This document shows positions 28,301 to 40,300 of a stretch of DNA of 64,000 bases, one piece after another. The notes beneath the pieces were generated by a model that saw only the letters and a program-made list of their open reading frames with translations, did not search any database and was not told where the DNA came from. Source of the DNA: Tenodera sinensis (lineage: Eukaryota; Arthropoda; Insecta; Mantodea; Mantidae); assembly GCA_030765045.1 (NCBI GenBank), contig CM060967.1, positions 149,827,751-149,891,750 of the forward strand. The letters are read 5' to 3'. How positions within the stretch are numbered: the stretch's first letter is position 1; every line of letters starts with the position of its first letter. Both the position numbers and the translations under genes were made by a program.

Positions 28301-31300
28301 GTGTATTGGGTCTGGGATTTATTCTTCTTAATTACATAGCCAACAACTATTGTTTCTCTTTCATACTCCATACTCAGCAATCCAATAATATTGACTCCAG
28401 TTAAACAGTAGGTGCATGCAATTCAACAGTATCATAAACTCTTTTGTAAATAAAAAATTATTTTTAGTTCAATTAATACAAAATCAGCATCATTTATTTT
28501 TCTTATTAGAGTAGATGTCTTCATTATGGTTTCAGCATCACACGATACCCCTGTTTCCCTCCTCCCTCTCCCCTTTCTTTTAAACTACAAACAGCATAAC
28601 ATGGCTGTGCTCAAATATGCTCAGGCTCATTCTTACTTCCATAACTGAAAGCCAGCCTTAAATAATTAGTTCTTTATTCTTTGCATAATGGTTCCACTGT
28701 ATGTTTTTACTTAAAAAAAAAAGGCATTAAAAATGTGACGATTATGCAGTGAAATACAGTAAATGATGAAATTGTATCACCAGATTATATTATGCTAACC
28801 TTGTACACTAACATAAGACCAAAGTATGTTAGAAAAGGCCAGATTGGACAAATAAGAAAGCAGATAGATAATGGGGTATGTTTTGTTGGACTTTCACTGA
28901 TCTCCAGCAAGTAAGTTTACAACTTCTTGAAAAGGTTGCCTTCATTGTTTTCCAATTTGTTCGATGAACAAGTTGCAGCATTTTGGTTCCAATGTCAGTG
29001 TCCTTTCCTACATCTTCCCTGGTTATAGAAAGAGGGCAGTCAAGGAAGAAAGCAAGTCATCTTATCTAGGCAGCGCTCACCCTCGCACATGCTTTGTTTC
29101 CAAATCAACAAAATGGGATATGAGTTGCTGCTACACCCAGCTTATTACCCTCACAATAAATGCCCATCTGTTCCCTAAACTAGAAAGTTCCTTGGTGGAA
29201 GGAAATTTTGATCTGATGAATTTAAATCATCAGCTGAGGCATATTTTTCAGATCCCTGGTGGAATCTGACTTACATGATGGAATAAAGGTTATGGAAAAT
29301 AATTGCTGGACCAAATGCATTCATGTAAAGGGAGACTATGGTATGAGAACAATTTAAAAAACCTGTGGCATCATTTTGTTTTTCTTCCTGAGAAATTGTC
29401 AATACTTAGTTACAAATGAAGTTTTGTTTCATTTTACTTATGGATTTATTTTTTTAATCATAATGTATTGCAACACATTTCCCCACACTCAGAGTATATC
29501 AGCTTTCAAAAACTGAACCAATATTGCATCATTGCACTTTTGGGCTCTTCAGATGACATGAACAGACGTGTCATTGATTCATGGCATTCCTCTATGGAAA
29601 TTGTGCATAGAAGTAGACAGAAGTACCTTGTGAATGAACAGTAAATGAAAAGATACTGTGCATTCGTAGATTGGCCAGACTGCCCCACAGCAGCACCAGA
29701 CCGAGCGAGGACCAGCACACCCTCCACCAGAGTTACATATACACGACTGGCAAGTCATGAGTACGGAAAACTAACTAAGCCTAAGCCTAGGCCTAATGTA
29801 AGTTAGTACAGAAGTTAGTGCTCCATACCAATAACTTGTTTACGTGTAACTCTGACAGAGGGTGCATCTGTCCTCGCCTAGTCTGGTGCCGCCATGGGGT
29901 AGTCCGGCCAAACTATGAACGCACTGTATAAATGTAGTTCTTAGGCTTCAGACTCTCCCGCAGATATTTAACCCCATATTGCCTTAAGATATGCAAAACA
30001 CAAATTCCCTATCTCAGAATGTTTTGTAGAGCATCTTCTATTTCTTGTTTCATTTTCACAGTTTTATTGAAACACTTCATATACTGATTTTAAATCATAA
30101 AGGGAAACATACCTACTGTGCTATGGCATAACAGCAATAATGCAGGGAAACTAGCTCATTCTCACAAACCACAATTAGCAGAAATGCTCATTACCATATT
30201 GATTTTCTGGCTCCTGGGAACTCCTACTGCCTTCGTCATCACTGCTAGTAGAACATTCTCCATCTTCCAGAGACTCTGATTCATCATCATGCCCACATGA
30301 TTTTACTTTTTTATTTTCCTACAATACAACACACATTAGATTTACCTATTGCATTCCTTCTACACTCCTCCACAGACAAATGTGAAATAGCATTTACTAG
30401 GTCAGTCACTCCATCTTCAATCTGTGAACAGGAATAAATCACTTTACTCAGGAACTAAGGTACATAAGTATGTGACTAAAATAGGGGAGGGAGAGATAGA
30501 TAGAAAAAGCAAGGAACACGAGAGGGAGGGGGAGAACAGTGTAATCATCAAATTAAACTTATGGACAAATTCTAAGCTGCAAAATGCCACAGTAGATGAT
30601 TAAAATACTGAATCAGTGTCATTTAACACATGAAGACTCTTTGTAACTGCAGTATACCTGAATATTTACTCATTATTATGGATTCTAGGACCCAGTTTAT
30701 TCACCAGAAAATGACCACTAATATAGCTGTAAAATAAACGAACAAATGGTATTAATAAACAATGGAAAACATACTACTGGGGTGGGCCAAAAGTCACGAT
30801 CGGGTAATGTTTATGTTGAAATAACTCACTTTCCGAAACCAAAAACTAATTAAAAACTATTCATGGGTTGAGAGAAATATTTTTCCGCTTCATATGCCTT
30901 CTGTTGCATTAGTTTGTCAATTTTTCTATAGAGCGAGGGCATTGTTATGTTATAGCAGCAAGCCAGGCTTTTCGCTGATTATTAGCTGATGTTGTCAATG
31001 TGAAACGCTATTTGTGTTATAAGCAATGGCTGATACAAGCAAATATACGATTGAGGAACGTCTCATTGTTAGTGTGTGGGTTCATGAGAAATAATGAACT
31101 GGCAAAACGTACGAAAAAGTCAGTGAAAACTTATTTCTTCGTTTCAATAAAGCAGCTCCCAGTGAAGCCAACCTCCAAAAACTGGAACAGAAGACTTTCC
31201 CAACAGACTCTGTATTGAATGCAAAACACAGCACAAGACTGGACTCCAGTCTTCCTATATGGATAAGTACCAGCTTTCCTATATGGATTGGATGAGGTGG

Positions 31301-34300
31301 ATCTCTCATTTGGCCTCCAAGAAGCTCCGACCTGACAACGTGTGACAACTGGCTGTGGTTCTGCTTAAAAGAAAATCTTGGAAAGATTTGAATGGCTTCC
31401 GTTAAACAACTGAAGAGAGAGATCATCTGCATCTTTAGAACGGTCACTCCCGAAATGCTCAGGCGGACAAGCAGACAGATATGGCAGTGCATTCAACTGT
31501 GTGCTGAAAATGATGAACACACCAAAATATCAGATGTTTAAGAATGACGCTGACTGGCCCAGTTATGTTTGTCTTTTCATGTTTCCATTCCACATTAGTG
31601 CAGCAATAAATAAATAACGTTTTTACGTCACTTGTGAAAGTTTATTATTGCTACAGAAACTTAGAAAATATCCGATCACGACTTTTGGCCCACCCCGTAT
31701 AAATAATTTTATAATATAAGGTAATATATTCCGTAACCATTTAAAGCGTAACTCAGAAATATCCTGGAAAGTTAGTAACTTCCAGTCTGAAAGAAGATAT
31801 GGTTAGTTTCAAACGACTGTGGTGATAAGAGGTAGAACTGGAACTTAAAAATTCAATGGCACAACTGGGATTTGAACCACAGAACTTCCGCTTGCCGGGC
31901 GGACGCTCTAACCACTGAGCTATTGTGACAAACTGCCAGAATGGCATTAAATTCTCAAGCCAGTTCGTATTTCTCCTGGTAAACCACAAAGGCAGTCTCA
32001 CATCAGAAACAATTACCCCAATGGTGACTTACTATTGTAAGTACTTTATATCCCAGGATTAAATAACCTTCACATGGTAATTATTATTTATCTATGCCAA
32101 CAAACTTACTGTAAATGGTGTTTTTAAACACACAAGCCGTGTGTGGGCAAAGTTTAAGAGGTAGAACTGGAACTTAAAAATTCAATGCCACAACTGGGAT
32201 TTGAACCACAGACCTTCCGCTTGCCGGGCGGACGCTCTAACCACTGAGCTATTGTGACAAACTGCCAGAATGGCATTAAATTCTCAAGCCAGTTCGTATT
32301 TCTCCTGGTAAACCACAAAGGCAGTCTCACATCAGAAACAATTACCCCAATGGTGACTTACTATTGTAAGTATTTTATATCCCAGGATTAAATAACCTTC
32401 ACATGGTAATAAGAGGTAGAACTGGAACTTAAAAATTCAATGCCACAACTGGGATTTGAACCACAGACCTTCCGCTTGCCGGAAGCATAAATAAATAATA
32501 ATGACTGTGGTGGTTTCTTTTTATGATAAATTCAAATACTCCAGTTTACATACCATGCAGATTTATCAAACTAGCATCATTACAAATATTAATTTGGTTC
32601 ATTAGTCTTTAATAATTATAATTTTACCTTTTTACTTTCTCTACTACATATAGTAAGTAGGGGAAATATTGCAATCCACCCAAAAATTCATTATCATTTT
32701 TCATTAGAACACAGCTTTGAAATACCCTGAATCTAAAAAAAAAGCACTTTTAGTCAAATAAGTGTGTGTGCCTGTTCTCTATGAACAGCATAACTCAAAT
32801 ACAAAGTCAGTCTAATACGAAACTTGGTTCAGCATCTTTCATGGGTGTGACCCCAAGATTTTCCAGAAAATGCCCCAGCCCAGACTACTCTTTACATGGA
32901 TACTTTTTGAAAAATTTGATTTACATAAAAAATGGCTTTAACAATGTTTATTAAAATATCATGTTTTTAAGACAAATGAAATGTATATCTTGAATTTTCT
33001 GAGAACGCACTCAGAAGTTCTCTTCATTTTGGATGACTTTTGCATAACTGGTAAACAGCAAGAGATGGTTGCGTGGACACTATTAGACAATGGGTTAATT
33101 TTGTTGTTTTTGATATACTTCCATATAGGGAAACCAATCCCCAATTCTATTCTGCTTAAGCTGTGCAAACCAAGCACTTATTCACACTTTTGGTTTTAAT
33201 CAACAAGGTCGTAAACATTTATGTTCCACTTGAGGAAACAATTGTGTTGAAAATTGACTCATGTCAATACTGTTTGCAATCACAGATCAGTCAATGGCTC
33301 AATGCTTGTAGGAGCCTGTCTGCAACTTCCACAAAGTTCGGAAACATGAAGTGATCTTGGTTTCTGACAAGCGACGAAACATTTTTTGACAAACTGTACA
33401 TACTGAATAGCTTTTAAATGAGCTTGTTCATTTCTTGTTACTTTTAAATCACTAAGAATTCCTGGAAACACACCTTACACACAGCACAGCTACGACAGGG
33501 TAGTTGCCAAACTTTCTGGTTTAGGGAGAAATTTCCAGCTCGGTCACTTTTGACATGCTCAATTCATTACTGCATCTTCCCCATTGACAACACAAATTTT
33601 CTGCCAGCATTGTGAGATGGTTTTGCCCTTTGATAGTAAAACAATGTAACATGTCAGAAATGTTCCTTTTTGCCTTCCATAGTTTGTAAACACAAGTTCA
33701 TGCTGTTCCATTCAATGTCAGTCACAAACACACACTCAGGTATCCATTAGCGAGTCTGGTTGTCGACCTATAAGTCATAGGAGTGTACAGAGGGTTCCAG
33801 GTTTTCAGGCACTATAGATGGAACTTGCGAACAAAATGAACAAACTTATGAGACAACCTTATATGGCTAGTTGCTCAGCCGGACTGTTTGAACATTTGCC
33901 ATTTAGTCTACATTTTTTAACTCTTCAAGCTTCCGCCTATTAAAAAAGTCTATTCCAGCCCCTACTCTGTCTTCACTCTTGATCCCATCAGTAAATATTG
34001 TTATCTTTGTTCTCTTTTCCTTCCCTGATTTTTACAGAGTCAGCTAGATGCTGCCAGCATTTTAATTCCATGTCATGATCAATTTCTTTTCTCTTCTCAT
34101 GGTCATCTTGGTTTCTGTTTCAATTTACAGCTTGATAAAACCCCACTGCCTCTTCTATTTTTATGTTAATGAGGATTATCCCTGTTATCATGCACATTGC
34201 TTCATTAAACATAGACTGGTAAGCCTTTACTATTCTGATATGGATGAGCTTTCGAATTTCAATGATCTTCATTTTTTAATATTTGTTGTCCAAGGCCCTT

Positions 34301-37300
34301 TTCACTATTGGAACTTTATATAAAATTAGTGACAGTATTCCTCCTTTATATATAATTTTCAGTGCTTCATGCCTTAATCAACATGCTAGTTTGGCTGATT
34401 TTGATAGCATGAATATTAACTTTGTACACTTCTCTGAAATATGGTTGATGTCAATGAAGGACAGTTTATTGTCATGTATTATTTCAAAATATTTGACTGT
34501 CTATTTGTTCTATAAGTTTGTAATTTAGGTAAATCTGTAAATCCTTTCTCTCTCATTTTCTTCTGGAGATTAGCATCACCTTAGATTTATTTTCATTGAA
34601 CTTCAATTTATTGTTTTTACCTCATATTGTCCCTTTACTCATTTCTAAGTGCATGCAGTTTTCGGTTTCTGCAATGGATTCTCCTTTCGGCAACTGACCT
34701 GATTTTTAAATGGTGGCATCAGGCAAATTCACATATATATTCTACTAAACGCTATCTTCCTCTATATTGGCGCCATGAAGACCTTAAGGTGGGACCAAAG
34801 GCCTTCCACCAACCATGTGTGGACACCAGTCAAGATCAGTAATGTACGATTATCTTGCAAAGGCTAGAAGAATGAAATTGGGCATCGCAGTGATGTGGTG
34901 GAGTTCATTTAGCAAGTTTATGGGTTATTTTATGAAATGTTGAACACAACTATTGTGCACGTAGTCATGGTGGCAGCAGCGGCAGTGATGGTAGTTGTGT
35001 GGTTGTGATGATTATGATATTATTGCCATTATCGTCATCACCACCACCACCATCATCGTCATCGTCGTCATCGTCATCATCATCATCATCATTATTAAGC
35101 AACTGGTAGCTAGTTACTTCATTTATTAGTGTTATCACTTTCAATATCCTAATGTGTTTTATATTTCAAATTTTTATAAATACAAGTTTTGTATTTAAAG
35201 GCAATTGACCCTACAAAAGAAACTGGCAGTTCAGATTAATTCTGGGAGTATTTTTAATAGATTCTGCAATTGTAAAATTCCTAACATGATAGCATTAAGC
35301 AAGGAAAATGATTAAAATCATAAATATTTATAATTATAACAAGTGGTAATTAATACAGCCAGTAATAACAAAGAAATGTGAAATTTAAACTAAAGGTGGG
35401 CTCCATATTATGTCAGTTAATTTTAATGAAGATTACCTCAATAATTCAGAAGCTAGAAATTTTTTAAATAAGTGATGGGAAAGTGATTACTCCAAATCCC
35501 CCTGTTCACTGCTATACATTCAAATTTAAAATTAGTGTACAAGTAATTGAAAAATTTTACGCAACAGTTCCACTATATACTTGAGTTTGATTTAAGTTTC
35601 TTCAGCATTTTAAAGTGAAAGTGGGTGTAAAAAATGTGACTCAAGTGACTCAAAAGATCAAACTCAAACATAAACACTTCACTGTTAATGTTCTATTTTT
35701 AATATTTACAGTTAATATTAAAACCATGGAGAAAAAAAAGGCTAATAAGAGTTTCTGCTTTGTAAATTGGAATCACACTTACATTGCAAGGTTTATGCTC
35801 TGCCTTGCGCTTGCTTTCAAATTGTTCTTGCAAAGGTACTTCCACGTTTGGTTGTGGTAACTCAACTTGTGAATGAAACTGATAAGAACCACTTTGTTCG
35901 TCATAGTAGTAGTAAGTTCCACTATTTCCATCATAGTACAAGCCCAGCTCCTGTTGAAAAAAACATATACATTACTAAATAGTTTCATAAAATATTTTTT
36001 TTCAGGTATGTTAAGTACAGATTATCACTGAAGTAACTAACAAAGGATAATTTAGTTCAGAAATACATTATATTACTTTGAGTTGCTATTTTATTCATTA
36101 GTCCACCATGCATTTTAACACTGTGGTTATTTATGCATGGTGGGCCATAACAGATTCATATTCCTTTTTTTTTGTAAACCATTTTTCTCTTACTCTTCCT
36201 ATGTATTCTCCTATCCTTTTTATATCCCCCTCCTTTTGTATCCTAACCTCCTTTTGACTTTTGTCACTGCTGTTAGTGAAGAACTCCACACAAGCCAATC
36301 AGATGCCACCGGACCACAGCTCACTGCCAACACAGGTCCAGCCCACTGCCCAACTGGACCAGTCACAACAGACCTCCCCTACAGCCACTGATACAAATGC
36401 TGCAGCCCATGGAGCAATCAGCACAGTCGCTGTTGATATCTCCACCAACATGCTTCAACCTCGCCACCACTGAAGATGTCTGACATAGTCGCAGACGAAC
36501 CATCTGGGAAGGAGCCCAGTAGACCACAGCCCACAAGCCCAGATTACACTATATCTAGTAAGCCAAGCTTAACTGAGTCGCCACGATGCACGGTGTTAGG
36601 AACTTCTCCGCATTTCATTGCACCCCATGCAATTTTAAACTTTGAGAGACACCGAGTTAGATGATTGGTTCTCTAACTTTGGGGAGCATTTATTCGTTGA
36701 ACTGTTAAACCATATAAAATTTAAATTAAGAACAAATTTGTTCTTAATTTAGATTCTGTTGCTTCACTGTTAACAGTTTCAGTTTTCCTTCATTAACATA
36801 ACTACTTTGAAGCATTTGTTCCTAGATACAAGACGCTATTTTTATTTACTATAGATAATTTAGAACTTAATAGCTATTTGTTTAATTTAAATTCATATGG
36901 AACTAAACATGAAATTAAATTATATTTAAAATTTCAAGAGAAGAAAAGACATATTCTTGCAGACATTATATTTTGGAACATTTGTTTAAAATGAAATGTA
37001 ACCCCGGTTTTTGTTAGAAGAACAGTTAAATCTGATAATAATAATATTCACCAGAAGTCAGCAGAAAAGAAAGTTATTGAAGTTGAAAGAAGTTTACACT
37101 TTAAAAAGTTAAACAGTATTGAACCTGGGTTATATGAAAAGCCAGGATTTCTAAGCAAAATGCTTAAATTTTTCCACACTTTTAAGGATAAGCGGAAAGG
37201 TCTTACTTCATAAGACACATCTAGATGAGCAGTTTTAACTGTTTGTTGCTGCTTATTTATGCTTATTTTGGAGGAAAATGTTTTTGCTTACTTATTTTAC

Positions 37301-40300
37301 AATGTTTAGTTAAAACGGCATATTTTACTCAAAACTGTAAGTTTAAAAGTACATATTTCACAGTTATCTGTGTCATACTATGCAGAACATTTCAGTGCAG
37401 TGAAAATTCTTCTGAATTCCGTAAATGCAGAAGATGCGGTAAGTGTTGCCACAGCACAAGAATGTTTTGCTAAAAATGGCATCCAAGAAAAGACGGTACA
37501 TCCCTAATTATTTCTCCAAAATACCTGAAGTTTTAAAGCAGCTGGAGGCTCGAAATAATTCCTTGGAATATTCACTTTTCTTGATTGACGAAATTTCAGT
37601 AACTCTGTTGTCAGAAACACATGATTTGCAAAATTTGCATTTGACAAACTTAATAAGGTGCTAGAGAAAAATTCCGGTTACAAAACATGGTCAAATTTCT
37701 AAAATGCTTTCTGGTGAAGAAACGCACACTGAAGAGGAATTCACCAAAGAACTGGTGCAGTTTTTGCAATTATTATTATTACGAAATGTGCTGTGCTATG
37801 AGACTCCTTTTCTATCTAGGTCGTGGTAACGGATGGAATGAAAAATCACACGATGTTTCTTCACCACAATGTATTATTTTATTAACACTTCATCGATACT
37901 TTACATTAAATAATTTCTCTCAGCACCATTCTAAATGATTTAAAACGCTTCCACCTTCTCATTTAGTGGAACCAATGCTTGATGAAAGTCTGGTGAAAAT
38001 TCTATGTTCACGCTACCTAAATATGTCCTTTCAGCTCGAACACACACACGCGAATGGACAGTTTTTGGCGTCATTTCACGCGACACCGCCTTTTTCATAT
38101 ACATCCGCGTATGCGTCCATCAAATAGTTCTTTCTCATTAGGGAAGCGATCCCTAACCATCCTCCCCTACTTTTATTATGGAACACATATAATTCTAATA
38201 TTTATACATATATATTAAAATCAAATATGGAAAGATTTATGACATCTTTGGGCAAACTTAGTTGTTCGTAACAATGAACCTTATTAACATGTTTTTGTCA
38301 TTTAACTATCTCATACCAACATCAAAAAACGAATTACACTTTTAACAAACATTCACATGAACGATTTTCTTTTGGGGTCTTCTAATATTCTGTCTCAGAA
38401 CTATGGTGCTTTTCTCATGCCCCTGGGACGTCGTGTGACCTCGACAGAACATTTTCACTGTACAAATCACTTTTTCACTGATAAAAGCAGGAGTTTCACA
38501 CAGAAAATCTCAGGATGACCTTCCCTATGTACTGTAAAAGCTGTCAGGTAAGAGTTCTCTGAAAATATTTGTCATAAAATTGGTGTGTGTTGTTTTTGCT
38601 TAATTTGCTACTTATTTTCATCATTTTTCATGCTCATTTGCTTGATTATTTTACTATTTTATTGTGCTTAGAAATCCAAGCTTTAGTTATATGACATACA
38701 TTTAAAATTAACATGTATTCTAGGTAACTTATTTTGGATTAATTTGGAATCTAAATTGAGTATCTAAATTTTAGGATGAAAAGAAAAACAAAGAGATTAA
38801 AAATAAACTAGATTATAATAAATACTGGAAGTTGATGACATTGTTGTTGGAACACATTAAAATATGAATTGTGAATCGATTAATAACACTAATCAACACT
38901 CACTTTTAAATTTTCCCAGTACATGTTTCGGAAGCTAGCTTTCCTCCATTATCAACCGGACATCAACTGAACTGTAGAGGCTGGTTCACAGGGCTGGTAT
39001 ATCCTGTAGACTGCTCTGGTGGCGATTTTAGGAACTTGTATAACAGATTGCCTTGTGGTATATCAAAATTGAAAACTTGATCTTTGTTTTTCCAGATGAA
39101 GACCTGTTCCCACATTGACAATTCTTGATTTCCTGATGTGCGTTTTAATAATTTTGGATATGGGTTAATGTCGTGATTTTCTTTCCAAAAATGGGCAGCA
39201 ACTGCTGATTTTTCTAAATGTTTGTGTTTTATACATCTGAAATGTTCTTTTGTTCTCGTTTCCAAATTCCTCTTTGTTTTTCCTATATACATCTGGTTGC
39301 AGTTATTGCATTCTATTTGGTAGATTCCAGATTTTTTTATTTGCTGCAATGCTGTCTTTAGGTTTGAACCAAGTGAATTTTTAACATCATATCTGTTGAT
39401 TGGAGCCAATTGTACATTGTATTTTTTAAAAATAATTTTGAATTTCTCAAAAGTCTTTGGGTGGTATGTGAATTTTTTAAATGACATTTCTCCTTTTGGT
39501 TTGCTTAGGGTGGTTGTTTCGTTTACCAGTTTCTTCTTTTTTGTTATATTCACTTTTTTATATATCCAGATTTCCGGAAGCCATTAATTTCTGCAATTCT
39601 AATGATTTAAGTTCTGTTTGATATTCCTGTGAATTAAACTGTTGAAAGCTGCTTGTTTGTGTGGTCTTGGGTTGAAGCTATTGCTTATACACACACGCAG
39701 ACCAACGCACACATGCCAATGCACGCACGCACACACGCATGCGCGCACACACACACACATAAACACACACACACACACACACCTATAGATACACATTTAC
39801 TGCAATTTTACTCATTGCCAGCTTACCCAATCATTATTATAATGCTTTGCCACTGTGGAGAACATTCTTATGGAATGCAGAGGAATGAGAAAACCCTACT
39901 CAAAGAGAAATGACTCAAGAGTGATCCGCAATAAGTAAGAAAATGTTCATGAATCAACCTAAGTTAAGGCAATTAAGGGAAATTTCATTGGAATTCAAAA
40001 TGAGAAATGGTAAATAAATACTTACTGCATTATAATAGTAACCAGAGTTGTAGTCATAATACATTCCTGAAGTTTCCTCATAAACAAACCCTGTCTGCTG
40101 CATTGCAGTTTCTGCTGCTTCTTTCACCTGTTCGGCAAGGCCTTGTGTTGAAGCTGCAGTGTTCCAAACATTGTCATCATCTTCTGTTTGTGTTCCAACA
40201 TCATGTGATTCTTTCTTAATCGTCTTCTGAAAAACAATCAAACCATATGAGCATTTCATGTTCTTGATGAGTGAATAAAATGGACTTCACAGGCTATATG

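Noticed and set aside
38921..38959. A sixth hammerhead motif in the Penelope tail
   Set aside because: Core reads UUGAUAA rather than CUGANGA and no valid cleavage triplet aligns; kept only as a degenerate relative.
39599..39913. Cys/Val-rich and His/Thr-rich ORFs
   Set aside because: Translations of a CA microsatellite.
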